From Oscillospiraceae bacterium (lineage in GTDB: Bacteria; Bacillota; Clostridia; Oscillospirales; Ruminococcaceae), in contig DOQG01000051.1 in the NCBI GenBank assembly GCA_003512525.1, forward strand, positions 1 through 15,814: a DNA stretch of 15,814 nt, in the 5' to 3' direction. A model generated the notes under the pieces. That model had not been told where the DNA came from. It saw nothing but the letters and a program-made list of their open reading frames with translations, and made no database searches. Below are positions 8,424-15,677 of the stretch, in pieces (within the stretch, counting starts at the first letter, position 1; each line of letters begins with the position of its first letter). Both the position numbers and the translations under genes were made by a program.

Positions 8424-10157
8424 ATGTCTGAATTAATGTTAGGTAATCAGGCGGTTGCGAGGGGTCTTTATGAAGCGGGAGTAAGCGTTGTATCAAGCTA
8501 CCCCGGCACACCCAGTACCGAGATAACCGAATTTTCGTCAAAATACCCCGAGGACGAAATGTATTGTGAATGGGCACCCAACGAGAAGGTAGCCTGCGAG
8601 GTCGCAATAGGCGCAAGTATGGCAGGCGCAAGGAGCTTCTGCGCTATGAAGCACGTTGGCCTTAATGTTGCGGCAGACCCGCTCTTTACAGCAAGCTATA
8701 CAGGCGTAAACGGCGGTATGGTGCTCGCAGTAGCAGATGACCCCGGTATGCACAGCTCACAGAACGAGCAGGACTCACGCCACTATGCTATAGGCGCTAA
8801 AGTCCCCATGCTCGAGCCCTCGGACTCACAGGAGTGCAAGGACTATGCGAAGCTTGCATATGAGATATCGGAGAAGTTCGATACTCCCGTGATTTTAAGA
8901 CTTACAACAAGAGTAAGCCACTCTCAGTCGGCTGTAACAACAGCAGACAGAATCCCCCACGCTATCCCCGAATACAAGAAGGATATCGCAAAGAACGTAA
9001 TGGTCCCCGCAAATGCTATTAAGAAGCACGTTGTCGTTGAACAGCGTACACTTGACCTTATCGACTATGCCGAAACATCGGGCATAAACACTGTCGAGTT
9101 AAACAGTGACGAGATAGGCGTTATCACATCCGGTATCTGCTACCAGTACTCAAAGGAAGCGCTCGGCGACAAGGCAAGCTACTTAAAGCTCGGTATGGTA
9201 AACCCTCTGCCCGTAAAGCTCATCAAGGACTTTGCCGCCAAGGTAAAGACGCTCTACGTTATAGAAGAGCTTGACGATGTTATCGAAACACACTGCCGCA
9301 AGAACGGCATTGACGTAAAGGGCAAGGAACTGTTCACCCTCCAGGGCGAATACTTCCAGAGCAAGGTAAGACAGGTCGTACTCGGCGAAAAAGACGAGTG
9401 GCAGACGCTTGACGCAGAGATCCCCGTTCGTCCCCCCGTACTCTGTGCAGGATGTCCTCACAGAGGCGTATTCTACATACTTAAGAAGCTCGGCGTAATG
9501 GTAAGCGGCGATATCGGCTGTTATACTCTTGGTGCGGCGGCTCCCTTAAGCGCTATTGATACCACAGTATGCATGGGTGCAAGTATAAGCGGTCTGCACG
9601 GCTTCAACAAGGGCAGAAAGGGCGAATATGAGGGCAAGGCTGTAGCCGTTATCGGTGACAGTACATTTATGCACAGCGGTATCACAAGCCTTGTTGACAT
9701 TGCATACAACCGCAGTAATTCGACCGTTATCGTGCTTGATAACAGCATCACAGGTATGACAGGTCACCAGAACAACCCCGCAAACGGCAAGAACATCTAC
9801 GGCGATCCCGCATCGGCAGTAAACCTTGAAGCGCTTGCTCATGCTATCGGCATTAACAGCGTTACCGTTGTAGATCCCGGCGATCTCGCCGAAACCGAAA
9901 GAGTTATAAAGGAAGAGCTTGCAAAGGCTGAACCCTCACTTATAATTGCTCGCAAGCCCTGCGCACTGCTCAAGACCGTAAAGCACAAGCCTCCGTTCCA
10001 CATAGATGCCGACAAGTGCAAAAACTGCAAGTCGTGCATGAGAATAGGCTGTCCCGCACTGGTTGCAGGTGACAAGTGCATCACTATCGACAATACTCTC
10101 TGTGTCGGCTGCGGACTGTGCGAACAGCTCTGTAAGTTTGACGCTATCAAGGAATGA
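8424..10157 (+). CDS. iorA: Indolepyruvate ferredoxin oxidoreductase, alpha subunit
   Basis: This is the large subunit of the thiamine-diphosphate enzyme that oxidatively decarboxylates indolepyruvate and other aryl pyruvates to aryl-acyl-CoA, reducing ferredoxin. It works in cytoplasmic fermentation of aromatic amino acids. The product is 577 residues. The N-terminal pyrimidine-binding half has SYPGTPSTEI near residues 24-34. The ThDP/Mg half has CAGCPHRG near 340, GDIGCYTLG, GDSTFMHSG near 411 and DNSITGMTGHQ near 439. The C-terminal ferredoxin domain has a variant Cx2Cx2Cx4C motif near 531 and a regular Cx2Cx2Cx3C motif. The ATG at 8424 follows AAAGGAAA. An upstream in-frame extension to 8334 has no family similarity and would begin a few bases after the predicted transcription start. 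It is the first gene of a four-gene operon and its stop is 20 bases before iorB. Confidence 0.95.
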   Translation: MSELMLGNQAVARGLYEAGVSVVSSYPGTPSTEITEFSSKYPEDEMYCEWAPNEKVACEVAIGASMAGARSFCAMKHVGLNVAADPLFTASYTGVNGGMVLAVADDPGMHSSQNEQDSRHYAIGAKVPMLEPSDSQECKDYAKLAYEISEKFDTPVILRLTTRVSHSQSAVTTADRIPHAIPEYKKDIAKNVMVPANAIKKHVVVEQRTLDLIDYAETSGINTVELNSDEIGVITSGICYQYSKEALGDKASYLKLGMVNPLPVKLIKDFAAKVKTLYVIEELDDVIETHCRKNGIDVKGKELFTLQGEYFQSKVRQVVLGEKDEWQTLDAEIPVRPPVLCAGCPHRGVFYILKKLGVMVSGDIGCYTLGAAAPLSAIDTTVCMGASISGLHGFNKGRKGEYEGKAVAVIGDSTFMHSGITSLVDIAYNRSNSTVIVLDNSITGMTGHQNNPANGKNIYGDPASAVNLEALAHAIGINSVTVVDPGDLAETERVIKEELAKAEPSLIIARKPCALLKTVKHKPPFHIDADKCKNCKSCMRIGCPALVAGDKCITIDNTLCVGCGLCEQLCKFDAIKE

Positions 10158-10177
10158 GCGGCGAAAGGAATATAGCT

Positions 10178-10753
10178 ATGGAAACAAAGTCAATTATGAT
10201 AGTCGGCGTAGGCGGACAGGGCACACTTCTTGCCAGCCGCATACTGGGAAGCGTTCTCGGCACGGCAGGCTATGAGGTAAAGGTAAGCGAAGTACACGGA
10301 ATGTCACAGCGTGGCGGTTCTGTCGTAACATATATAAGATACGGTGAAAAGGTATACAGCCCCGTTATAGAAAAGGGTCAGGCTGATATGATAATCAGCT
10401 TTGAACAGCTTGAAGCCGCGCGCTATGTATCATATCTCAAAAAAGACGGTACAATAATAACAAATACACAGAAGATAAGCCCCATGCCCGTAATCACGGG
10501 TGCGGCTGAATATCCCGACGGCATTATCGACAAGATAAAGGCTATGGGTATAAACATTATCGCAGTTGACGCTCTTTCCGCCGCAGAAAAAGCCGGCAGT
10601 GCAAGAGCCGTTAACGTTGTGCTTATGGGCGTTCTTTCAAAGGTACTTCCCGGCATCGAGCTTGACGCTTGGAAAAAGGCAGTTGAAAAGTGCGTACCCG
10701 CAAAGGTTATAGAAATAAACGAAAAGGCTTTCGATCTCGGAAGAGAAATGTAA
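10178..10753 (+). CDS. iorB: Indolepyruvate ferredoxin oxidoreductase, beta subunit
   Basis: This is the small (gamma-domain-type) subunit that pairs with IorA. The product is 191 residues, typical for the family. The N-terminus has the glycine-rich GVGGQGTLLASRIL, followed by EVHGMSQRGGSVVTYIR and a SFEQLEAARY segment, all characteristic of the 2-oxoacid:ferredoxin oxidoreductase gamma/beta family. The ATG at 10178 is chosen because AAAGGA lies 8 bases upstream. An earlier ATG at 10154 overlaps the iorA stop but has its purine-rich site too close. The gene is followed after 24 bases by aguA. Confidence 0.94.
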   Translation: METKSIMIVGVGGQGTLLASRILGSVLGTAGYEVKVSEVHGMSQRGGSVVTYIRYGEKVYSPVIEKGQADMIISFEQLEAARYVSYLKKDGTIITNTQKISPMPVITGAAEYPDGIIDKIKAMGINIIAVDALSAAEKAGSARAVNVVLMGVLSKVLPGIELDAWKKAVEKCVPAKVIEINEKAFDLGREM

Positions 10754-10763
10754 GTCTTAGGAT

Positions 10764-10771
10764 AAAAGGAG
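10764..10771 (+). promoter_or_regulatory. Ribosome binding site supporting a TTG start for aguA
   Basis: AAAAGGAG lies 6 bases before TTG at 10778. The protein read from that TTG begins with the expected family N-terminus (a short lead, then DGYRMPAEFSPH). The next ATG encodes the Met inside that conserved block and would truncate it. Confidence 0.8.
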
Positions 10772-10777
10772 CTTTTA

Positions 10778-11911
10778 TTGAAGATCATTTCCGACTCAAC
10801 GCCGCTTATTGACGGCTATCGTATGCCGGCGGAATTTTCACCGCACAGCGGCTGTATAATAATATTCCCCGAGCGGCCGGATTCGTGGCAGTACGGCGGT
10901 GTAAAGGCGAAAAAAGCGTTCTGCGAGGTTGCCTGCGCTATCGCAAAAAGCGAAAAGGTAACTGTTCTTGCGTCATTCGAGCAGTACGAAAATGCGCGCA
11001 GAATGCTCCCCCCTCATATCCGTGTTGTCGAGATGTCCTCTGACGATGCGTGGGCAAGAGATGTTTCACCCGAGTTTGTCGTAAACGACAAGGGCGATAT
11101 GCGCGGCGTGGACTGGTACTTCAATGCGTGGGGCGGTCTTGTTGACGGGCTTTATTTCCCTTGGGACAAGGATAACAAGATAGCACGCAAGGTCTGCGAT
11201 ATGCTTGATATCGATGTGTACGACTTCAGCGACTTTGTGCTTGAGGGCGGAAGTATAAGCTCGGACGGCGAGGGCACAGTGCTCACAACCGAGGCGTGTC
11301 TGCTAAGTCCGGGAAGAAATCCGCAGCTGTCAAGAGCGGAAATAGAAGAAAATCTCTGCGAGGGACTCGGCGCAAAAAAAGTAATATGGCTTCCCGGCGG
11401 AATACTGGGTGATGAAACAAACGAACACGTTGACAACATCTGCGTGTTCGCCGCGCCCCACACCGTGCTTTTATCGTGGTGCGAGGACGAAACGAGCAAG
11501 CAATATGAGATGTGCCGTGCCTGCCTTGACGTACTGGAAAACAGCACAGACGCACTCGGAAGAAAGATCGAAGTTGTAAAGCTCGCTATGCCAAAGCCGA
11601 TATATATGACCGAAGAAGAAGTCGCAGGTCTTGACCTGTTTGACGGAGAGCCTACAAGAGATACCGTAAGCCCGCTCAGCGCAAGCTATGTAAACCTGTA
11701 CATCGGTAACAAGGTCGTGGTGATGCCCGCGTTCGGCGGCGAGAATACCGAATACGACCTGAGGGCAAAGCAGGAGGTACAGAAGGTATTCCCCGACCGC
11801 GAGATAATACAGATATACGCGCGCGATATACTTATCGGCGGCGGAAATATCCATTGCATAACCCACCAGATACCGTCATTTGTCAGAAAGGAAACTCCCT
11901 ATGATAAGTAA
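10778..11911 (+). CDS. aguA: Agmatine deiminase
   Basis: The enzyme hydrolyses agmatine to N-carbamoylputrescine and ammonia, the first step of the arginine-decarboxylase branch of putrescine synthesis. The product is 377 residues, as usual for the peptidyl-arginine-deiminase-like family. Visible marks are DGYRMPAEFSPH at the N-terminus, WARD at 92-95, LEGGSI, a conserved DETNEHVDN with His217, and the C-terminal GGGNIHCIT with the nucleophile Cys360. The residue after CIT is His where Gln is common, a minor difference. Translation starts with TTG. The gene follows iorB by 24 bases with no terminator between them and overlaps aguB by 11 bases, so it is cotranscribed with both the oxidoreductase and the next pathway enzyme. 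Whether agmatine is made in the cell or imported cannot be told here. Confidence 0.95.
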   Translation: MKIISDSTPLIDGYRMPAEFSPHSGCIIIFPERPDSWQYGGVKAKKAFCEVACAIAKSEKVTVLASFEQYENARRMLPPHIRVVEMSSDDAWARDVSPEFVVNDKGDMRGVDWYFNAWGGLVDGLYFPWDKDNKIARKVCDMLDIDVYDFSDFVLEGGSISSDGEGTVLTTEACLLSPGRNPQLSRAEIEENLCEGLGAKKVIWLPGGILGDETNEHVDNICVFAAPHTVLLSWCEDETSKQYEMCRACLDVLENSTDALGRKIEVVKLAMPKPIYMTEEEVAGLDLFDGEPTRDTVSPLSASYVNLYIGNKVVVMPAFGGENTEYDLRAKQEVQKVFPDREIIQIYARDILIGGGNIHCITHQIPSFVRKETPYDK

Positions 11912-12782
11912 TGTCAAGGTTGCGGCAGTCCAGATGAGCTGTAGTGACGACCGTGAAGAAAATATAGCAAAGGCAGAGCATATGGTAAGACAGGCGGCGT
12001 CGGACGGAGCGAATGTGATACTTCTCCCCGAGCTGTTCGAGCTTCCGTACTTTTGTCAGGAGAAGAATTACGATTACTATTATCTTGCCGACAGGACTGA
12101 GGATAACCCCGCCGTAAAGCGTTTTATGCAGGTCGCAAGGGAAACCGGCACGGTTATACCTGTCAGCTTCTATGAGAAATACGGCAATGCTTTTTTCAAT
12201 ACGATAGCTATGATAGACTGTGACGGCTCACTTATGGGAATATACCGCAAGAGCCACATTCCCGATGATCATTTCTATCAGGAGAAGTTCTATTTCACTC
12301 CGGGCGATACAGGCTTTAAGGTATGGAATACAAGGTTCGGCTGTATCGGTGTAGGTATATGCTGGGATCAGTGGTTCCCTGAAGCCGCACGCTGTATGGC
12401 TCTTATGGGCGCAGATATGCTCCTTTACCCCACCGCTATCGGCAGTGAGCCTATACTGGAGTGCGACTCGATGCCGCACTGGAGGAGAGCAATGCAGGGT
12501 CATTCGGCGGCAAACCTTGTTCCTGTTATCGCCGCAAACAGGATAGGCACGGAGTACGTTCACCCCACCCCCGAAAACCAAAATCAGGACTCATCGCTGA
12601 CGTTCTATGGCTCATCGTTCATAACCGATGCTACAGGCGCGATAGTAGCCGAGGCTGACAGAACGGACGAGGCAGTTATAACAGCGGTAATAGACCACGA
12701 GCAGAACCGTGACCTGCGTCAGAGCTGGGGCGTGTTCCGTGACCGCCGACCGGAGCTGTATGGGAAGATAATGGGGCATTGA
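11901..12782 (+). CDS. aguB: N-carbamoylputrescine amidase
   Basis: This is a nitrilase-superfamily enzyme that hydrolyses N-carbamoylputrescine to putrescine, CO2 and ammonia, completing the route begun by AguA. The product is 293 residues. The Glu-Lys-Cys triad is visible: Glu44 in LLPELFE, Lys117 in YRKSHIP, and Cys154 in GICWDQWFPE. The sequence around HFYQEKFYFTPGDTGF and the PTAIGSEP segment match the plant/bacterial AguB branch rather than generic nitrilases. The ATG at 11901 follows AGAAAGGAAA and lies within the end of aguA, an 11-base overlap that suggests coupled translation. It is the last gene of the operon, with a strong terminator 19 bases downstream. Confidence 0.94.
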   Translation: MISNVKVAAVQMSCSDDREENIAKAEHMVRQAASDGANVILLPELFELPYFCQEKNYDYYYLADRTEDNPAVKRFMQVARETGTVIPVSFYEKYGNAFFNTIAMIDCDGSLMGIYRKSHIPDDHFYQEKFYFTPGDTGFKVWNTRFGCIGVGICWDQWFPEAARCMALMGADMLLYPTAIGSEPILECDSMPHWRRAMQGHSAANLVPVIAANRIGTEYVHPTPENQNQDSSLTFYGSSFITDATGAIVAEADRTDEAVITAVIDHEQNRDLRQSWGVFRDRRPELYGKIMGH

Positions 12783-12800
12783 AAAATCAATCATATGTAA

Positions 12801-12837
12801 CAGCCTGACGGATATCGGTATCCGTCAGGCTGTTTTT
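12801..12837 (+). terminator. Strong intrinsic terminator after aguB
   Basis: A perfect 14-bp stem joins 12801-12814 and 12819-12832 around a TCGG loop, followed by five T (12833-12837). It ends the iorAB-aguAB operon and insulates the A/T-rich cassette downstream. Confidence 0.95.
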
Positions 12838-12864
12838 GACATTTCATCTAAAAATTTGACATAT

Positions 12865-12885
12865 ATTCAGTAAGATTAACTGAAT
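12865..12885. promoter_or_regulatory. Possible operator palindrome upstream of the surface cassette
   Basis: ATTCAGT (12865-12871) and ACTGAAT (12879-12885) are perfect 7-bp inverted arms with a 7-base spacer, and a further CTGAATT half-site lies at 12890-12896. They sit just upstream of the -35 element at 12900, a plausible site for a dimeric regulator. No regulator gene lies next to it. Confidence 0.35.
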
Positions 12886-12899
12886 TTACCTGAATTGTA

Positions 12900-12928
12900 T
12901 TGACTTGTTGTAATTCGTTTAATATAAT
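12900..12928 (+). promoter_or_regulatory. Promoter of the secreted protein/lipoprotein cassette
   Basis: TTGACT (12900-12905) and TATAAT (12923-12928) are spaced by 17 bases. The predicted start near 12935 falls at the edge of the AAAGGAGG ribosome site (12935-12942), so the mRNA would have an unusually short 5' leader of about 14 bases. Confidence 0.85.
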
Positions 12929-12948
12929 ATAGATAAAGGAGGTTTATT

Positions 12949-13890
12949 ATGAAAAACGTTTTAAAAGCTATTTTAATTTTAGCAATTATGTTCAATTGTG
13001 CAACTTTCGGTAATTATTCTGTATATGCCGATTGTTCTCATGTATTCGGCGAGTATGTGATTACTCAGAAATCCGGGTGTACCACCACAGGCTCTAAATA
13101 CAGGGTATGCAAAAAGTGCGGATACAAATCCACTGTGATGATATATCCGAGAGGACACAATACTAAATCTAAGGTCGTATTGCCAAAGTGTACCGCAAAA
13201 GGCTATACCCTTGCTTACTGCACAGTATCAGGCTGTGATTATACTGTAAAGTATAATTATACCGATGCTTTGGGGCACAATACCAAAGATACTTGTGCTA
13301 CACCACCCGATTGTACTACACAAGGAAAAAGAAAAATATACTGTACAAGATGTTCGTTTGTCACATATGTACCAATACCTGCACATGGTCATATATATAA
13401 CAGTGTAAATGAAAATGTCTGTGCAAAATGCGGATATAAAAAACCAACGACAAACTGGTCTTATATGTTTAAGTCACCCTATATGGCAACTCATATTTCG
13501 CAACGATATCCTAATTACGATAACGGCAAACGCCACGACGGAATTGATATAATTGATGCAAACGGTGATGTTGACGGTTATCCTGTGTATGCAAGCTATG
13601 ACGGTACGGTGCGATATTCTTTTTACGATAAATTTTACGGAAGAGGAGTCTTTGTCGAAATAATACAGGACAATGGTTATGTTGTCAGATATCTGCACAT
13701 GAGAGAATTTTCTGTTAATCTTAAAGAAAATGATAAAGTAAAAGCCGGCGACTATATCGGAAAAGTTAGTTGTACCGGAGAGGCTTACGGTTCGCATCTA
13801 TACTATGATGTTAATAAATCCTTAAACTCTTTGGACTACACTCAACCACTTGACTTTTTCAAAAACATCAATTTCACATACTCATATTAA
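12949..13890 (+). CDS. Secreted Cys/His-repeat protein with degenerate M23-like domain
   Basis: The product is 313 residues. A signal peptide is visible (positive start, hydrophobic residues 5-20, likely cut near YADC at 26-29). Residues 31-161 hold roughly 40-residue repeats with His, then C-T-x2-G, then a C-x2-C-type pair and GH (Cys 44/54/57, 81/91/96, 122/132/135, with a last pair 158/161), a zinc-ribbon-like pattern seen in clostridial surface proteins. Residues 172-306 resemble the LytM/M23 peptidase fold, with H196-x3-D200 and YLH250. The usual HxH near the end reads H283-L-Y285, so one zinc ligand is replaced by Tyr. It may therefore be an inactive cell-wall binding or regulatory domain rather than a working endopeptidase. 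The gene is more A/T-rich than its flanks and is followed after 12 bases by the lipoprotein gene. Confidence 0.8.
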   Translation: MKNVLKAILILAIMFNCATFGNYSVYADCSHVFGEYVITQKSGCTTTGSKYRVCKKCGYKSTVMIYPRGHNTKSKVVLPKCTAKGYTLAYCTVSGCDYTVKYNYTDALGHNTKDTCATPPDCTTQGKRKIYCTRCSFVTYVPIPAHGHIYNSVNENVCAKCGYKKPTTNWSYMFKSPYMATHISQRYPNYDNGKRHDGIDIIDANGDVDGYPVYASYDGTVRYSFYDKFYGRGVFVEIIQDNGYVVRYLHMREFSVNLKENDKVKAGDYIGKVSCTGEAYGSHLYYDVNKSLNSLDYTQPLDFFKNINFTYSY

Positions 13891-13902
13891 GGAGGTAATT
13901 TT

Positions 13903-14805
13903 ATGAAAAAATCGCTAAACGTTCTTATTATCACAGGCTTATTACTCGCTGTTTCCGCAATTGTGTGCGGTTGCCAATCGACATCACAAGCAACATCAAA
14001 CTCGTCCGACATTATTCAATCCTCTGAGGTTGAAACAACACCAAGTTCAGACAAAAGCGAAACTAAATTGGATATACAGGAAGAAATAATGCCGGCACTT
14101 GATATCAATCAAAACGGCGGAGGTGATGAACTGTCTGCGTTTTACGGTGCTAAGGAAATATCCAAACTGGGATTATTTTCGATAAAATTTGAAAATCTTG
14201 TTAAAGAATCATGTAGCGAAGAAGAACTTCAGGAGTATATCTCCTGGAGCAAAGAAAATGACAATCCCGTTGATAATAAAAACAGACCTTATAATATCAA
14301 CGAAATGCCAAATCTTCCTAACGTGGTAAAAAAATACTCATTGGATCACGATAAAGTTGCAGAAATATTGAAAGATCTGCAAAAATATTATACTGAGCTT
14401 TCATCTGAGAGCGAGAATGCCGAATATGCAGATATGATATACACCGATGAAGAAATAGAAGCTATCGCCTCAGGCGATGTGGAAAAATGCTTCAATTTAT
14501 TCACATACAATACTGCGATTTTGAAGAATGATCTGATATACACACCTGCATATATATACAACAACACCATGGATAAACTTGAAGAAGCGGGCATAACCGC
14601 AGAAGAAATTGCCGCAAGAACCGAAATATACGGCAGCTTCTCACTCACTGATGAACAGATGACCGCACTTCAGAACAAAATGCTCAAGTATGTTGCATTG
14701 CAGGCTGAAAAAGTCAATTTCAGCGGAACGTATGAAATCCCGGCTACCGCAACTTTCAGCGTACCTGAAAAAATCGGAAATGCGACGTTTGTTAAACAGG
14801 CATAA
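13903..14805 (+). CDS. Unrecognised lipoprotein
   Basis: I do not recognise this 300-residue protein. It begins with a lipoprotein signal: Lys2-Lys3, a hydrophobic stretch at residues 5-21, and a lipobox-like V21-C22-G23-C24 in which Cys24 is the probable lipidated residue (Cys22 is an unusual -2 residue). A Ser/Thr/Gln-rich linker follows to about residue 55, then an acidic, mainly helical-looking domain rich in Glu, Asn and Tyr with no cysteines. It should be anchored on the outer face of the cytoplasmic membrane. AAGGAGG overlaps the upstream stop codon, 7 bases before the ATG, so it is in an operon with the secreted Cys-repeat protein and may act with it. A substrate-binding or immunity role is possible but unsupported. 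Confidence 0.75.
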   Translation: MKKSLNVLIITGLLLAVSAIVCGCQSTSQATSNSSDIIQSSEVETTPSSDKSETKLDIQEEIMPALDINQNGGGDELSAFYGAKEISKLGLFSIKFENLVKESCSEEELQEYISWSKENDNPVDNKNRPYNINEMPNLPNVVKKYSLDHDKVAEILKDLQKYYTELSSESENAEYADMIYTDEEIEAIASGDVEKCFNLFTYNTAILKNDLIYTPAYIYNNTMDKLEEAGITAEEIAARTEIYGSFSLTDEQMTALQNKMLKYVALQAEKVNFSGTYEIPATATFSVPEKIGNATFVKQA

Positions 14806-14822
14806 ATAAACCGGGACGCTCC

Positions 14823-14851
14823 TTGACAACCCCCGACCGTTATGCTAAAAT
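14823..14851 (+). promoter_or_regulatory. Promoter of pnuC
   Basis: A perfect TTGACA (14823-14828) and TAAAAT (14846-14851) lie 17 bases apart. Transcription would begin near 14858, giving a leader of about 108 bases. No terminator is seen between the lipoprotein gene and this promoter, so read-through from upstream is also possible. Confidence 0.85.
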
Positions 14852-14867
14852 AACAATACAATAATTC

Positions 14868-14945
14868 TGCCACCGGGTAGAGATGCTTTTAAAGCACCGT
14901 GGTACATCGTTAGGTCTTTGTAGATGTACTCACGGTGCTTTTTCG
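14868..14945 (+). promoter_or_regulatory. Candidate riboswitch/attenuator leader of pnuC
   Basis: The leader can form an early helix: CCAC-GG (14870-14876, one bulged C) with CCGTGG (14897-14902), enclosing a small GCTT/AAGC hairpin (14885-14895). CCGTGG is also part of the 5' arm of the terminator at 14891-14943, so the two folds exclude each other, as expected for a transcription-control leader. NAD+-II (pnuC motif) riboswitches are known upstream of pnuC genes. I cannot confirm from memory that this sequence fits that consensus, so the ligand (NAD+ or nicotinamide riboside) is inference. Confidence 0.5.
14891..14943 (+). terminator. Intrinsic terminator in the pnuC leader
   Basis: AAAGCACCGTG (14891-14901) plus GTACATC (14902-14908) pair with GATGTAC (14923-14929) and CACGGTGCTTT (14931-14941). 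This gives 18 base pairs with a single bulged T at 14930 and a 14-base loop. A T-run at 14939-14943 completes an intrinsic terminator before the pnuC ribosome site. Confidence 0.85.
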
Positions 14946-14965
14946 GTGAATTTACGGAGGATATA

Positions 14966-15667
14966 ATGTTAAAAAAGCTTAACAACTACTTCACAACCTT
15001 TGAAAAAATACTATGGATAGGCTCGATAGTGCTGATAACAGGCTCGGCTGTTATGTTCGGCAAAGACGGGATACTATCCGTCATAGCGTCGCTTATAGGC
15101 GCTACCTCGCTTTTGCTCAATGCCAAGGGCAACCCCATAGGACAGGCTCTCGGCGTGATTTTCAGCATACTCTATGCGATAATCTCCTTCTCGTTTGCCT
15201 ATTACGGCGAGATGATAACCTATCTCGGAATGACAGGACCTATGGCGCTTGCCGCCTTTATCAGCTGGATAAGAAACCCGTTTGCAAAGGGCAAGGCTGA
15301 GGTAAAGGTAAATCATATCCACAGGGGCGAGGTTCTCTTTATGTTCGTGCTTACCGCCGTTGTTACCGTAGTTTTCTACTTCGTGCTCGACTTTTTCAAC
15401 ACGGCAAACCTCATTCCGAGTACCTTGTCTGTCACGACAAGCTTTCTTGCGGTATATCTGACATTCCGCCGCAGCCGGTTCTTCGCCATAGCCTATGCCG
15501 CTAACGATATAATACTTATAGTCCTCTGGTCGCTCGCCGCACTGACCGATATAAGCTATATCTCGGTCGTTATCTGCTTTGTTATTTTCTTTGCAAATGA
15601 CATATACGGCTTTGTAAGCTGGAGCGCAATGCGAAAAAGGCAGTCGGCTGAAACGGCATTGCAGTAA
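14966..15667 (+). CDS. pnuC: PnuC-family nicotinamide riboside transporter
   Basis: The product is a 233-residue integral membrane protein of the PnuC family, which moves vitamin precursors (typically nicotinamide riboside for NAD synthesis) across the cytoplasmic membrane by facilitated diffusion driven by intracellular phosphorylation. About seven hydrophobic segments are visible, including an early WIGSIVLITGSAVMFG, then NPIGQALGVIFSILYAIISF and a C-terminal FFANDIYGFVSW typical of the family. The ATG at 14966 follows CGGAGG with a 5-base spacer. The in-frame ATG at 14924 lies inside the leader terminator and is not credible. The gene stands alone under its own promoter and structured leader. 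Some relatives carry thiamine or riboflavin; no TPP or FMN element is seen upstream, which favours the nicotinamide riboside type. Confidence 0.9.
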   Translation: MLKKLNNYFTTFEKILWIGSIVLITGSAVMFGKDGILSVIASLIGATSLLLNAKGNPIGQALGVIFSILYAIISFSFAYYGEMITYLGMTGPMALAAFISWIRNPFAKGKAEVKVNHIHRGEVLFMFVLTAVVTVVFYFVLDFFNTANLIPSTLSVTTSFLAVYLTFRRSRFFAIAYAANDIILIVLWSLAALTDISYISVVICFVIFFANDIYGFVSWSAMRKRQSAETALQ

Positions 15668-15677
15668 ATAGTATAAA

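Noticed and set aside
12949..14805. Secreted cell-wall toxin with lipoprotein immunity partner
   Set aside because: The M23-like domain lacks a zinc ligand and the lipoprotein shows no known immunity signature, so this cannot be supported beyond gene adjacency.
14868..14945. T-box riboswitch before pnuC, suggested by GTGGTAC
   Set aside because: There is no specifier Stem I, the leader is too short, and the gene is not an amino-acid or aminoacyl-tRNA gene. The resemblance is only a few bases.
14858..14965. TPP or FMN riboswitch for a PnuT- or RibM-like transporter
   Set aside because: None of the conserved core sequences of either switch is visible.
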